From Daucus carota subsp. sativus (lineage: Eukaryota; Streptophyta; Magnoliopsida; Apiales; Apiaceae): a stretch of DNA of 64,000 nucleotides. The stretch lies in NCBI RefSeq assembly GCF_001625215.2, contig NC_030381.2, positions 49,251,214 through 49,315,213 on the forward strand. The letters are read 5' to 3'. The notes under the pieces are model-generated. The model was not told the DNA's origin and did not search any database. It was given only the letters and a program-made list of their open reading frames with translations. Position numbers and translations under genes: made by a program. This document shows positions 49,128-62,507 of the stretch, one piece after another. Each line of letters starts with the position of its first letter. Position 1 is the first letter of the stretch.

Positions 49128-49760
49128 AATTTTATTAAATCATAATAATTAAATATTCTAAAAATCGGTCGATTAACCGAATAACCGATAATCAGACGGA
49201 TTTTTAATCCGATTTGGCAAACTTCGCTTAAGTCGATGGTTAATTGGTCAAAACTGGATTAGTCAGTCAAAAATCGGGTAGAATATTAAAATTTACAAAA
49301 TTTGCGGGGAAAGTTTAAAATTTTAAAAATGATTAGATATATTATTTATATATATAATATTAAATTAATAAAACTATTTAAAATTTATATTTATTTGTAT
49401 TTTAAGTCATATTATCTTGATGTCTAAATGTACATATATCCTCGCTATTAAGATATTTACTAAAATATAAATAAAAAATATACACTATTTAAAATTTTAT
49501 TATATAATTAAATTATCTCTCACCTACAATTATTGAATGTTTGATATAAAAAATGAGATTCTTGTCGAATCAGAGTCTTTGCCGTATATTTATATATTAT
49601 ATTTAAAATTATTCTAATATATATATATATATATAATTTTATTAAATCATAATAATTTAAATATTCTAAAAATCGGTCGATTAACCGAATAATCGATAAA
49701 TAGACGGATTTTTAATATGATTTGGTAAAATTCGGTTAAATCGATGACTGAAATTACAGA
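48855..49760. repeat. Tandem duplication of a 510-bp unit
   Basis: Two units run in the same order at a spacing of 508-510 bases: TTTAAGTCATATTATCTTGA at 48891 and 49401, a GAATC(G/A)GAGTCTTT block, an AT microsatellite, and AATCGGTCGATTAACCGAAT at 49163 and 49671. They are perhaps 80-85% alike by eye. The second half of each unit contains words like those in the TAATCGG-rich repeats elsewhere in the window. Confidence 0.85.
49093..49125. repeat. AT dinucleotide microsatellite
   Basis: A run of about 16 TA units inside the first copy of the 510-bp tandem repeat; the second copy has a shorter run near 49618-49635. Confidence 0.9.
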
Positions 49761-50249
49761 TTTTCTGATTTATGCTTTTTACACATTGGATATTTATTTA
49801 TTTATTATTAAATCGTGATTATAAATATAATATACATATATATATATATATTGAAGTTTTAATTATAAGGTAATTAATGTATATTAATGATTAGACATTA
49901 ATGGATATTAAATACGCGTTAGGATTAAAAGTCAATAATAACCTTTTATGTATATATATGTATATAAATATGTGTATGGGCAAAGGGCAAATTTGGCATT
50001 TCGAATTAAATTCTCAACCTTGCTCTATTAGATATATAATAAATTTTTTTAATACACATAACGATGCAAAAATATATATATTTAGATTTAGATCTGAAAA
50101 ATCAATTAAAATTTAAGAGTTTGCAATGATTCTGAAGTTCTATTTTAAGAATATGATCTTTGTTGAGCAGATCATTATAATATACTTTTTTTGGCAAGAG
50201 AAATTTTTTGAAATAATTATTTTGAGTATTCCATCACAATATTTTGAAA

Positions 50250-50290
50250 TCTATACTATACTATAATAAGTCAACATGGGTGTAATTTGT
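50250..50290 (+). mobile_element. Possible Helitron 5' terminus
   Basis: A followed by TCTATACTATACTATAATAAG resembles the TC-initial 5' ends of dicot Helitrons. It is on the opposite strand to the 3' terminus at 48746 and no matching downstream 3' hairpin plus CTRR was found, so it would be a truncated copy. Confidence 0.4.
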
Positions 50291-51963
50291 ATTTCAAGAT
50301 TTTAGTTATATTTTTTGGTTTCGTACTCTACTTTTGGTACCACAAGTCTACAAATGTGGAGTCTATTTCTATTAGTATTATATTGTTAAACAGTTTCGAA
50401 TACTAAAAACACTCATAACAATCCATTAGCATATATTATTTCATTAAAAAAATTATAATAATGTTATAAATAAAATTATAAATATACAAGATATTTAACA
50501 AGAACCTTCATATAACTCTTTTTAACTAACACGAACCATTACATAACCCTTTTTGACTCTAATCTTAAAAGTTATTGTTGTCAAAAAAATCAAGATTACA
50601 AAATTATGTTGAAATTCGATTGATTAGATTACTGAATTTTTCAAAAGTATTACACGATCCGTCATATTTATTAGGTTTGTCCAAGAAAATATTGTCAGTT
50701 GAATAATATAATTTAATTAAAATTCACCCATTAATACTAAAATGATTTTAAAATCTAAATTATAAATAATAAATTACGAATTATATACTCGCCCATAGTA
50801 CATGTAAGAAGTCAAATGTACTTCATATTGTGTAACCTATTTATGGTACCGTGAGAGAGCAAAATTTTCCCATATGATCACTATTTGACATTTTATGGGC
50901 CGAGACAAAGAAGTTGTTCTTCTTTATCCGTTTGTAAATAAGTACAAATATTGAGAATGCTAGCTTTTATAACATTTTATTTTTAGACACTTTATTAACT
51001 TATTTACTTCTTTTCTGCTTCACTTCTTTAGTTTAATTTAAGTAAAAACTCATTTTTCTTAAGCTAACCCAAATGACGTCTATATATATGGAAAGAAAGA
51101 ATTATATATATTATATTTTAAGATACATTTTAACAGCTACTCCTATATGTTTAAAATACATATTATTTACTTACATGCAATATTATAAAAATATGTGTAC
51201 ATATGCTAATAATTTATGAATCTCATATGAAAAAAAGTAATATACATATTTTCATCACAAAATTTATTGTTTAAATATAAATTTATCTACTTAGTGTTGT
51301 ATATCCACTAAACTCCAACCCTAAATCATAATAATATATTTACTGTTGGTTTATTTTCATTCAGATTTTCCTTATCTTGTATTGATTTTGTTATAATTTT
51401 CTAATAATATTTGTTCTTGTCCGTAGGGTCTTCCTCATAATCGTTCCCACGGTGTCATCGCTGTTAACAGACAACATTGAGATGATGAAGAAGTAGAAAC
51501 TGGCACCAAGACACAAGTGTCTGCCAGAGTACAAGCATTCTTATTTCTAACATTTTAAGCACACTCAGAACACAGAAGCTACACCCTCGTTTTTCTGAAT
51601 TACTGTTGTCAAACCTACTCAAAAATAGTGAAGAAACATGTGCTATTTCAAAAATACAAACATTCAAAATATAAAAAGAATTATCAAGAAACGGATGGAG
51701 AGAGTAAGAATGTGCAAATTTTTATATGATGCAATTATAAAATATGATATAATTAATCTTAATTACCTTGATTATTTCAATTAATCTGCATACTTTTTTT
51801 TTTGAATAATTAATCTGCATACTTAAAGAGGCGTTTGATTCATGATTAATAAAATCGGTTAACAGAATCGTAATCTCAAAATATATGTATCTGAATAATT
51901 TTGTATTTTGTATATGAACCGCCACCAATCTCATTTGGAGGATAAAACATTTCTTAATATTTA

Positions 51964-52275
51964 CTCCCTCCGTCCCGAAAAGATTGAACTGCTTTGACTT
52001 TCACGGAGATTAAGAAAAAGGTAGTAAAAGAAATTAAATTAGTTGAAAAGTTGGTAAAGTGGTGGGACCCATCAAAATTTTAATAATAGATTTGAGATAG
52101 TTGAGAAAAGTAGTGGGGGTAATAGTGTTTGTATTATTATAGTATAGAGATAGTGGAAGAAAGTAATGGACGTAATAGTGAAAAATAGTGTTCAAAAATA
52201 GTAAGTTTAATAGATTCATTGTTTTTGGGGCGTCCCAAAAAGGAATAAGTGTCAATTAAAATGGGACGGAGGGAG
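51964..52275. mobile_element. Stowaway MITE
   Basis: It starts CTCCCTCCGTCCCGAAAAG and ends AATGGGACGGAGGGAG, with TA on each side. 312 bp, the same length and interior as the copy at 24867-25178. Confidence 0.93.
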
Positions 52276-52319
52276 TAATTATTTGAGACACCTGTTCTCA
52301 CAATCTTCCTTCTCATTCC

Positions 52320-52580
52320 CGCGGGATGGCAATATCCGACACGACCCGAAACCCGACACGAACTCGACACGAACCCGACCCAACCCGAAACCTGATTTAC
52401 TGAGACAGAAACCCGAAAGTGACCCGAAAATCACTCGCTGGACCCGAAATGATCCGAAATTAGAATTTCATTTCTAATAACTTCAAATTTCAGTTTTATT
52501 CAATTTTAAGTGATTTTAGCTTGACCCGAAATCGATCTGATTGCTGACACGAACACGACCCGTTACCCGAAATTGCCACC
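52320..52580. repeat. CCCGAA/CCCGAC-rich dispersed repeat
   Basis: A dense, irregular series of ACCCGAAA, CCCGACAC and CACGAACCCGAC words. It has much higher C/G than the surroundings and no open frame. Related blocks occur at 7980-8200 and, in mixed orientation, at 60300-60440. Similar word-repeat blocks are scattered through many plant genomes; their origin is unclear. Confidence 0.7.
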
Positions 52581-55012
52581 CAATCCCGCTCATGATTCAA
52601 TTGCCCTTAATATATTAATTTTTTCCGTAATATTATCAAAGTTTCAAATCTTGAGGGTGGATACAACTTACAAGTGTAATCATAGAAAAGTATTTACTCT
52701 ATTTTATGAATTCATAGTCATGATCTTACGCGTCCAATTACCCAGCCAGTCAACCACCCACTCAAGTTGCAGATAAACTGGTACAAAACGTACGAAAGAG
52801 CAGTGGAGTATTTGAATCAGTATCAGGTTTGTGGCAATAACAATAATGCATGCTTGATGCTTCACTATCTTCACCACTCACTCTCTGGCTAGCCTCACAC
52901 GTTCACGTCTCTCAAGCGAGGGCCCTCTCCTTCTAGAAACGTATCATCACCTTTATACGTGCAATATGGGAACACTGGTGAATCAAGTTTAGTATAGTTT
53001 GTGTGCGGAACCTTAATCTGTTCGAACAAATTAAATATCGTAGGATATTTAACACTTGTCATCATACTATTATATTCTTGCAAATGTTAAAAAATTCGAG
53101 GATACGGAATCAGGTCATGACATTCCTCTGCATGTGGTCATCAGTTGCTATGTTTAAAAAATAACACTTCTACTATAATATAGTATTATGCCATTCCTGA
53201 ACATAATACTTAACCATGGCAATCTCGTTAAGAGAAGAAAAGGGTAGATTTACACACTGTTTTCCACGTAAGTAGGATTGTTCAACAAAAGCTGCCAGCG
53301 GGAACGAATAAAGTTTGTGAAGATAAAGGGATAAAGACGGTGCTACTAATTGAGTGGCCAAAGGGGAGACCGGAATTTTGATATAGGATTATGCTATGGT
53401 AGATTACTAGATTGGTGGTAGTCCCTTCATAATATATTATATAAGTATGCCGATAATTCGGCTGACGGACCAAACTTTTATATGGATGTATATATACACC
53501 CAAAAATAAAAAAAATAATATTTTAAAATAGATAAGAAGTGTTTTTTCAACAATTATATCATTGCTTCAAATATATAATATATATACATTTCAGTTAAAT
53601 AACTAATTACAAATCATAGAGGAGCCGAAGTAATACAATTTAAATCCTAAGCATAATTAATAATTAATATTGATTTTTATAAGACAGATATGCTGGCACC
53701 ATTTCAATCGCCTTATTACATTTGCACATTTTGTTTTGTCTATCCTTAAATTTTTATTAGCTTAAACCAATAACTACCATAAATACTACCATAAATAAAT
53801 GAATAATAGTCACTTCATTTGTTAATCATTTAATTTAGTATTATATATGTTTTTTATTAGTTGTCCGGCCAATTTAATTTGGATGATTAAATTGATTAAC
53901 ATTTGATTAAAATTTTATATTATACTGATAACAGATAAAAATTGAAAGTTACATCTGATTCATAGCATGTAATTTTTAATTTTGTAAAATGAAAAACGTA
54001 AACTATAACTTTGATCGAAAATATGAATTTGAAGGAGCAAGTAATTAGAACGGAGGAGCATCTCCGATCATAAAAAACTATTAGCTAAAATGCGAGTTGA
54101 TAAAATAAAAATATAATCAGCCTTTACAATTGTCGAACCTCAGATTTCTAGGAAGATTACACATAATTTATTACCATATTGAACTCATATATTATATTTT
54201 AACAATTTAAAATATTAACAATACATTATTTTTAAATTATAACCAACCAATATAACCAATATCATTGAAACAAAATATCTTACAAATTTTGCAAATTTTA
54301 CATAATTTATTATATATCCGAATATTTAACCAATAATTATGTTCAAGTCTACTCGAGATGCTCTAACCTTACAAATATCTCACGCCCAATGACCAAGCAT
54401 CCCCGCAGAGTGTACATTAAAATTATACTCGAACATATTCATGTGCTAAGGTCCAACCAGAAAAGTGTAAAAACAAAACAAATACTTACTGCTATAATAT
54501 TTCACTTCAAGTCACCATCAAAGTTTTTGTCTCTATTTTTTGAGTTTCAGTACAGGTAAAGACAAGACGAGCATGGATCCATTCACCTTTTTTGGGCATC
54601 AAATTGCACTCAAAAATGGAACAATTTTGAGGGAATCTTTTTCAACCGTTCATCAAAATTCAGCCCTTCATTTGTCATAAATTTCTGTGATTGTTTTATA
54701 TAGTACTAGGCTGAATTGTTACATCTCACGCACATATTCTGAGTAGTGCATTCAAGTACCTTCACTTTTCTTGAACATAAGTAATCATGTTGATGATAAT
54801 TATACATCGGTTTGACTTATTTTACAGATTTTTCATAGATTCCAATATATGTATTTTGCAATTTAGTAGCTTTAGTACATAACATTAAGCAAATTGATCT
54901 CCTGAGCTAGTATAAGTGTTTTGATCAATATTCTCTTGTAATTATCGAGTATTAAATTCGCAATCGCATGAAATTTATTGCGTTGCAAAACCTGGGGACG
55001 TGGTTTGAGATA

Positions 55013-55252
55013 CTCCATCTGTCCCATTTAATTATATACGTTTTGTTCGACACGCATTTTGATGTTCTTATAAAATATAGTTCCATAACTTATTTTTCAG
55101 ATTTTCTTTTTCTGAATAAAAATAGAACATCCAAACTTTAATTCAGAAAAAGAAAATTTTAAAAATAAATTACACAACTATATTTTACAGGAGCATTAAA
55201 GTCCGTGCCGCGTCCCCGTCCCAATGTATACAATTGAGGGGAACGGAGGGAG
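55013..55252. mobile_element. Stowaway-like MITE
   Basis: The left end CTCCATCTGTCCCATTTAAT follows TA. The right end TTGAGGGGAACGGAGGGAG is followed by TA. 240 bp; the interior contains an inverted pair around TATACGTTTTG. Confidence 0.85.
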
Positions 55253-55431
55253 TATATATCTAGAAGATGTGCATAAATTTCAAAGAAAGAAATGATGAAA
55301 GCAAAAGGAATTAAACATCACTGCAAGTGAATAAAGCTGCTGTTGCTCATGCAGTCACGTTAAATTTAAGTGATGGTCAAAAAAAGACTGTTAAAGCAGC
55401 TTCCCAGCTCATCGGCCATGTTAGCATATAG

Positions 55432-55505
55432 ATCTCATAAATGGTTAGGATTATGATGTAAACATTTGGTTAGCATATATAAATGGTTAGGATTATGATG
55501 TAAAC
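55432..55505. repeat. Short direct duplication
   Basis: AAATGGTTAGGATTATGATG and its following bases occur twice, starting at 55439 and 55481. Each copy is preceded by TTAGCATATA. Confidence 0.85.
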
Positions 55506-56232
55506 GTAAACCTCATAAATATATAGATCTCAATTTTAGATTATTTATAACTTTTGCTAGCTAGCTTGCAGTTGCAGGTGTCAGCAAACGCTTCTCGTCT
55601 TAGAGTGAAGACCGAACTACGGGGATGATGGGGGTTGTTTGGTTTTAACTTAAGCCTCGACGTGAGAGAGGGTTGGTTTGGTTGGAATTTGAAGTCCAAT
55701 TTCTGGGTTATAAGTCGGAACCAGCTGTATATAAAAAATTTATAAATCAATTCTTGATTTATAAGATAGAATTGGACAAATTGAAAATCCTCATTTTTTT
55801 ATGTTTATTTTAATTTTTGAAATTTGATTTCACAAAAATGTAGAGGATCATTCTAAAAATAATCTATAATAATTTATTATTATATATATTAATAATTTTT
55901 ATACATAATAAATTGTAAATAAAAAAATTTATCCGAACACATAAATTAAAAATTACTTCTCATCCGTAAGTAATAAGCACTTTTTATAAATTAAGTCAAA
56001 CGGGCCTAATACTTGTTGGCTTTTTATATTGGCTATTAGTATAGTTAAATTAAAAATTTCACAATTCATTTTAAGTTGATATATACTATTAACACTAACT
56101 TATATAAAATTAATAATGCTTATATTTAATAACCATCAATAAATTTTTAAATTGATATATCAAAATTTATCTTTCATTTATTAATGACTTCTTACTTGTT
56201 TATTAAAAAAATGAATGATTTTAAGAGCAATA

Positions 56233-56785
56233 CTCCTTCCGTCTCTTAATATTTTTCCTATTTGTTTTTATCACGTTTGTCAAAACACATTTCTGATTGT
56301 TAATTTCATATTAATATTAAATATAAAATTTTGCCGCTTATTAAAGTACTCATTAAATCCAATCATCAAATCCAATAAGATCACTCACGACTATAGAGCA
56401 CTTCTACTCCTAACTTCTACTTTGCTTGGTATGTTTATGTAAATAATCAAAAGTATTTAAAAAAATTGAGAATGCGAGTTTTTCTCTTAGAGCTTACATT
56501 TTTTTTCTAAACAAATTATAAACTTGTTTACTTCTAATTTTTAATCTGTTCTTTTATTTTAAGCAAAGCCCAAACCATCCCATGATAAAGATCTGTCGAC
56601 TCTGTATCTGATCTGTGTGATGAATTGATGGCTGCAAAGGAAATCTAGGACCCAGTTAATTATTTTCAGCTAATAACGCCATCACCCATCAGCTGGTAGA
56701 AAGACAATACAATGTGCTTGTCCTCCCAATAATAGATGCAATAATACCTACTATGAGGTTATACAATTGACCGGGACAGAGGGAG
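56233..56785. mobile_element. Two unpaired Stowaway-like ends
   Basis: A left end (CTCCTTCCGTCTCTTAAT, after TA) and a right end (ACCGGGACAGAGGGAG, before TA) lie 553 bp apart. Their inner sequences do not match one family, so these are more likely two truncated elements than one. Confidence 0.4.
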
Positions 56786-57612
56786 TACTTAATTACGTCC
56801 ATATCCGGTGACTTGAGGTGAGCTGTCACTGTATTTTAGATTAGTTAAAAAAAATAGAATGTTGGTCATTGGTGTTAAGTTTCGCCACAAAGTAAATTAA
56901 TTTATTAAATTTAAAACACGTAATTTTCTTTCGGTATCATTTATTCATCCTAATCATTCCGATAAGGAGAAACCTGGAACATATCAATATTAAATTTTTA
57001 AGTAGATCTCATGTTATTTTTCTAATTATTGAAAATATTATTAAATAAATACTTGAACAAGATTAAATAAAAATCATTCAACTTCCATTTTTCACAGATA
57101 TTATATTTTCAGAAAATATTTTTAATTCAATTTGTGATCCTTAATAATAATAATTATTCATTAACCTCTTAGGTGTTCATTCAACACCATTCTCAACTAG
57201 CTAGTTATTAAGTTATGGAATTGTTTTTCGAGTAAATTCAATTGGGGTTTATTGTTTGTGCAGTGACTAACGTGTTTTGGTTGTTCATTGTTTGAGTCTA
57301 CATACTAGTATACTACATACTGATTATTAGTATTCTCAGATGATATTGTTATGGTCGTTGCAGAAAATTTAAAAAAAAACACAGAAATACCTCTCCCTCC
57401 GTTAGATTCGTTAATGTGGACTTGACGGCAGCCACATTTTTAAAAGACGGAGCTCGAGCCACGTTTTTGCTATTTTTAAAATTTGGCCACAAAAATACGA
57501 ATTGATGTAAGATGTAACTACACGTTTGAAATTTACTCTTGTTTTTCCGTGACAGTTTTGTATTTTACCATTAAACAGATTTTATATGTAAAATCTTTAT
57601 AATATATATAAT

Positions 57613-57993
57613 AGCAAGTCCAATAATGTCCAACAAATGCCTTATAAATATAATAAAAAATAGCGTCTTAGTGATTTAGGTTATCATTTCAATATATCAA
57701 CTCTAACAGCATGTCTTATTATTAAAATAGTAATGTATTTGAATTATTGATGGAGGAAAATGAAAAGAATAAAGGAGATGAGAGATGTCTTGAAATGAGA
57801 AAAAACTAATTTGTTATTAATAGAAATGATTTGAAGCATGCATACTTGTACCTAAAAATATGACATTTGTTAGATGTCCTAATGTTTTAGGGTACCACTA
57901 AAATATTGTTGAAACACGTATTTGCTCCAAATGACTGGAATTATGATGTATGACATCTAGATCTAGGGCATCAATTTATGACGCTTTGCTCTT
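57613..57993. mobile_element. Possible MITE with AGCAAGTCCAAT end
   Basis: The left end AGCAAGTCCAATAATGTCCA is like that at 9831. The right end is weak (inverted AAGAGCAAAGCGTC). The interior is AT-rich. Tentative. Confidence 0.35.
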
Positions 57994-58387
57994 ACTATTA
58001 AAAAATAAGTTGGTGCACAGAGATCATCGTCACGTTATCTACATTGTCTGAATGGAAGCCCAGCCCCTCGACGTCATACTGTTGTGACGAGAAAAAGTTT
58101 AAAAAGTTACTCTTTTTTTTTTACATGACATTTTTGACTTGGGTACATAATTTAGGTGGGTTGATCGGATAGTAAAAATTATTATTTTTGATTGATTTTT
58201 TTTGTGAATTAAAATTTTTGATTGCATACTTTTATTTAGAAAAAGAAAAATTCAAAAATAATACTTTTAACTACCCGATCAAAGCACTTAAAAATGTGTA
58301 CCAAAAAGTCAAACGTCATATATTAAAAAAACAGAGAGGGTATCATTTTAACTCAAATAGGTCTTAATGTTTTTTTTTAAAAATGAC

Positions 58388-58603
58388 CTCAACTGTCACT
58401 TCAAAACATTACTTGAAGTTGCGTTTTGATTTTTCTATAAGAAAACATGATTTAAAGTTGTATTTTCAGCTGAAAACATGATTCGAAATTGCGTTTTCAA
58501 CTAGAAAACACGATTTGAAGTTGCGTGTTTTTTTGTTTTGTTTTTAGAGAAGATGTGTTTCTGTTAGCACAACATGAAGTTGCGTTTTAAAGTGACAACT
58601 GAG
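58388..58603. repeat. Minisatellite of 31-32 bp inside a short inverted repeat
   Basis: About four units carry GAAAACATGATTTGAAGTTG-like cores (starting near 58404, 58441, 58472 and 58504). The block is bracketed by CTCAACTGTCACTTCAAAAC at the left and its inverted near-copy (GTTTTAAAGTGACAACTGAG) at the right, so it may be a small transposable element with an internal satellite. Confidence 0.7.
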
Positions 58604-61335
58604 AATATTGTCTCAAAAATTGATAATTAAGTACATTTGCTACTAAATAATGATATTTGGGACCAACATCTCCATTGTGATCGTGCGGAGTGAAACCACG
58701 AAAAAAAACGAGTTCATCTTAATTTAGGGACTGGAGTCAGTTGTAGCTGTGAGTAAATGGAGGCTCGTAGCTCATATATGGTGTGGTTTGTTCAGACCAA
58801 TTGCATTTGCAACAAGGTGGTGGACATTGGACAATGGGATTTCCATTTTAATTTTCATTCTTTGTCCAGAGGTTTGGAGACATGCACATTCACCAAGTGG
58901 AGACGTGGCGTAGAAGAAAATTAGGAGTAGCTGTGGGACAAACTGAAAATGGATAACCCGCACTCCCGCACTCAGGAGGAAGGGCAGCTCCTCGACTCGT
59001 ACACAGTACCCCATTTTACTAAAATTTATTTTTGAATTTTTAATATATTTTTACACAAAAATTATTGATCATATAGATTTTTCTTTCTCGAGGGATTTTC
59101 AGATAAATTGTGCAGCTTAATCTATTTTTTTTAAATGACGTGGCAAATTTATGAATAATTTAATTTAGTAGTTGATATGCATACATAAATTATATTATTA
59201 TTAGTGTCAATCGAATGATTGTTGCCAACTAGATTTTGAGAAAAAAAATATTGAAAACACTCTTAAATTTGCACAGTGCGCGGAGAGCTATAGTACTGTA
59301 GTAAAAATGTGGGGGTGCTGGCCTGCTGGGGGTAATTAGATTTTATCGACTACTTACAAGATCAGCCTTGAGCCGTATCTTTGGGCCACCTGATTTGGGC
59401 TATAAAAACTCAGAAAAATCCCAACCCAGTTTGAGCCTCGGATAGCCCTGGTTGGCTAAGTCATCTGCAACGCGCTAACTTTTCAACTAATTGATCGACA
59501 AAAGGCTCGGGAACTAATTAAATATAGCCGTTGGGGTTAACTTACTAAGTGGTTCTTGCTTAAAAAAAAAAATGAAATAAAAATTAGAAGCAAATTAAGA
59601 CTTATAAATTATAAGTGATAAAAGTGTTTGGGAAAGAAGTAGATGTCATAAAACAAAAGTTAGTTTTCTTAGCATTTCATTTCTTAACATTTCACACAAA
59701 CAGTACAAACAAGTGTTTCTAACTTATAACTCAAGAAGCCGAACTTAAAAAACCGAGAAAACACCAACATAATCCCCAAATTAATATAGTTAGAAAAAAA
59801 TAGTCCCGATATCATTTATTAATATAAGATGATCTCGTGTTTCTAATTTTGAAGGAAAATGATAGATCGCTTAGTGTTTTGTTCTTTTAATGACAATTAC
59901 AAAATGCTACATGAAATAGCGTTTTGTTTTCTTAACCTCAACAAAACGCTACATCGTATAGCGTTCTTTAAATATCACACTTTACATGATCTTACAAGTC
60001 CAATTTAATTATCAGGGCCGATTTTAGACATGTACTGTTGCATTGCAGGTGCACCAGCACAGGCCCATAATTTTGAACAATATTTAAAGACCCCTTTTTA
60101 TAGCTATTCACTTATATTTTGTAGTATATTGATGTAAAATATAACATAGTATCCCTACCTAATTTTTATTTTGTCACCCCTATTTTAATACAGGTGCATG
60201 GAAGTATGTAATAGTTAACTTTCACTTTTATATCATTTTTTTGAACACTCATCAGATCCCCTGTATGTCTCTTCTAATTCCCTCTCCCCTAGAGTCCAAG
60301 ATTGGCGATTTCGGGTTCGGATTGGATTCTGGGTCAGATTTTTTACCCAATCCGAATCTGATCCAAAATTTTAATGGGTCAGAATATTTCGAACTCAACC
60401 CACTTTATACGTGGGTAACCCGAACCTGACCTGATGCATAATATATATTAATAACAATATTTTTTTAATATTAAATAAATGCTATTTTAATTTAAATAAA
60501 TTAATGTTCAATAAATTAAATAGTATTTGATTAAATTTAACTTAAAAGTATTTTAAAAATAATATAAATATATGCATTTTATATAAATATGTATGATTTT
60601 TAACAAATATATTCATTTATAAACGGGGATTTAATATGTGCATAGCGGGGATTTAATTATTATTAACGTGAATAAAAACCAATTAATTATTAACAAATAA
60701 AATTTATAAAATAATTTGAGATAGCTAATATTTTCTTACTAATGTAAATAGAATCAATCAAACATCGTAAAAAAATTCGATTTTCCTTTTTTCAAATCTC
60801 TAACATTTTTTTTTCATATGAAAACTTTTTGGTTACATCATAAAGTTCATCCACATATTACTTGCAGAAACTGTAATCAGAATACCAATCAATTTTTTTC
60901 CCGTGATTAATAATATGATCCTCATTGAAATTCTTTCTGTGACATCTTAAAGACCTTAGATGATTTTATTATTCAACGAATCAACATCATATCACCTCTC
61001 AGATTCAGATTGGTTATAATAAATTTCGACTCTTTACATCCTGATTTTCTTATAATTTATCCCAAAATGCACTCATATTTTATTATTTGACACCAAAAAA
61101 TATATTTTTATATTAAACTTTTTTAGTAGAATTGGCCGTTTTTAAATTATATTTGATTTTTTGATACATATTTTTAAATGTATTGATCTAATAGTTAGAA
61201 TTATTATTTTTATATTTTTAGAATTATAATACAAATTTTAAATATATATTTTAAAATTTAGATATGCGGTCAATATTTCTAAAATTTTATGATAAAAAAT
61301 AAATATCATTTATTTAGAAATAGAGGGAGTACTGT

Positions 61336-61618
61336 GAGAGCAACCCCAATGGTGTTACCTATTTTGAACCCCTAAAATATAATAAATTAATAATTACTTA
61401 AGCAAAAACTTATTTTACTCCAACAGTATTCCCTATAATCATATTTTATTAGAACTTTTACTATGACGGGGCTTGCTTTCCTATCCCCTAAAGAAGGGGT
61501 TTTGTTTTCTCTCACCTAAGGAGAGGATGGTTGGAACAGAGAATTTTTACTCAAATCTTTATTTTTGTCCACGTAGGCTCGTTATAGGTAAGGATGATAT
61601 TCCATTGGAGTTGCTCTG
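61336..61618. mobile_element. MITE with GAGCAAC(C/T)CCAATGG ends
   Basis: The left end GAGAGCAACCCCAATGG and the inverted right end CAGAGCAACTCCAATGG match well. About 283 bp, non-coding, with an inner pair around CCCTAAAGAAGGGG. The target duplication is unclear. A Stowaway-like right end (AAATAGAGGGAG then TA) lies just left of it at about 61318-61330. Confidence 0.7.
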
Positions 61619-62286
61619 ATAACATAACTGGTAAGCTCATCTTATTGGTTACTATTTTATTTACTACTTAGATTCGGACATTCCTTTTCATCATCGTGAA
61701 CTACCTAGCTTGGCGCTCAAATTTCACAATTATGATGCAGTAATTTTGCAAAGAAAATGAGAATGATTGACTAGTTTGTGTTTTCGTACATTAACAGATA
61801 CATTTTATTCATATGAAAAGGTTTTATTAATACAAAATTTTGTATATGCAGTGGCCATCAAAATTAAAATTAATAATAATTCATTATCTAACTAAATTTT
61901 TTTGTCAAAATTAATATTAATAATAATTTTTGAAAGAATTTATGATATTTATTAGTAGTATTTATTATCAAATAAAAAAAATACTATGTCAACGTATGTT
62001 CATAAATATACGTTGGAAAATCGATCGTTAAAAACGAAGGTCTCATTCATTCGAAGTCAATACCAGCGGCGTATCGCATCTTTTGTCGCTCAGAAATTTT
62101 CAAAGCAACATTAATTTAATACTCAAGCCTTTCAAAGCAGTTGGCTATAGTATAACATTAATGCAATTTATATGAGAGACTTCGTCAATGCTAAAAAAAA
62201 CTTGCTAAAACCGGCGAGATGGACTTAAATACTAATTTATAATTAAAAGTAGTTTTATATATATTTTTGTTTTGAAATATACGTCA

Positions 62287-62507
62287 CTCCCTCCGTTTCA
62301 AATTATATGTACACTTTCAAAAAATCACATAATTTAAGAAAAGTGAATTTTGAGAAAAAAGACATATGGTTGATCTTGAAAATATAAATTAGCAATATGT
62401 GAAGGAGAGTTGATTTTAGAAATATAAATTTACATTGAAAGTTGAAATTAAAAAGTATTTGAAATAATTTTTTTCTAAAATGGACATGTATTTTGAAATA
62501 GAGAGAG
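62287..62507. mobile_element. Stowaway-like MITE
   Basis: The left end CTCCCTCCGTTTCAAATTAT pairs with the inverted TTTTGAAATAGAGAGAG, followed by TA. The left flank is CA, so one base of the target copy seems mutated. 221 bp. Confidence 0.78.

Noticed and set aside
51425..51560. Less AT-rich stretch considered as an exon
   Set aside because: The frame is short and no family was recognised; splice sites alone are not enough.
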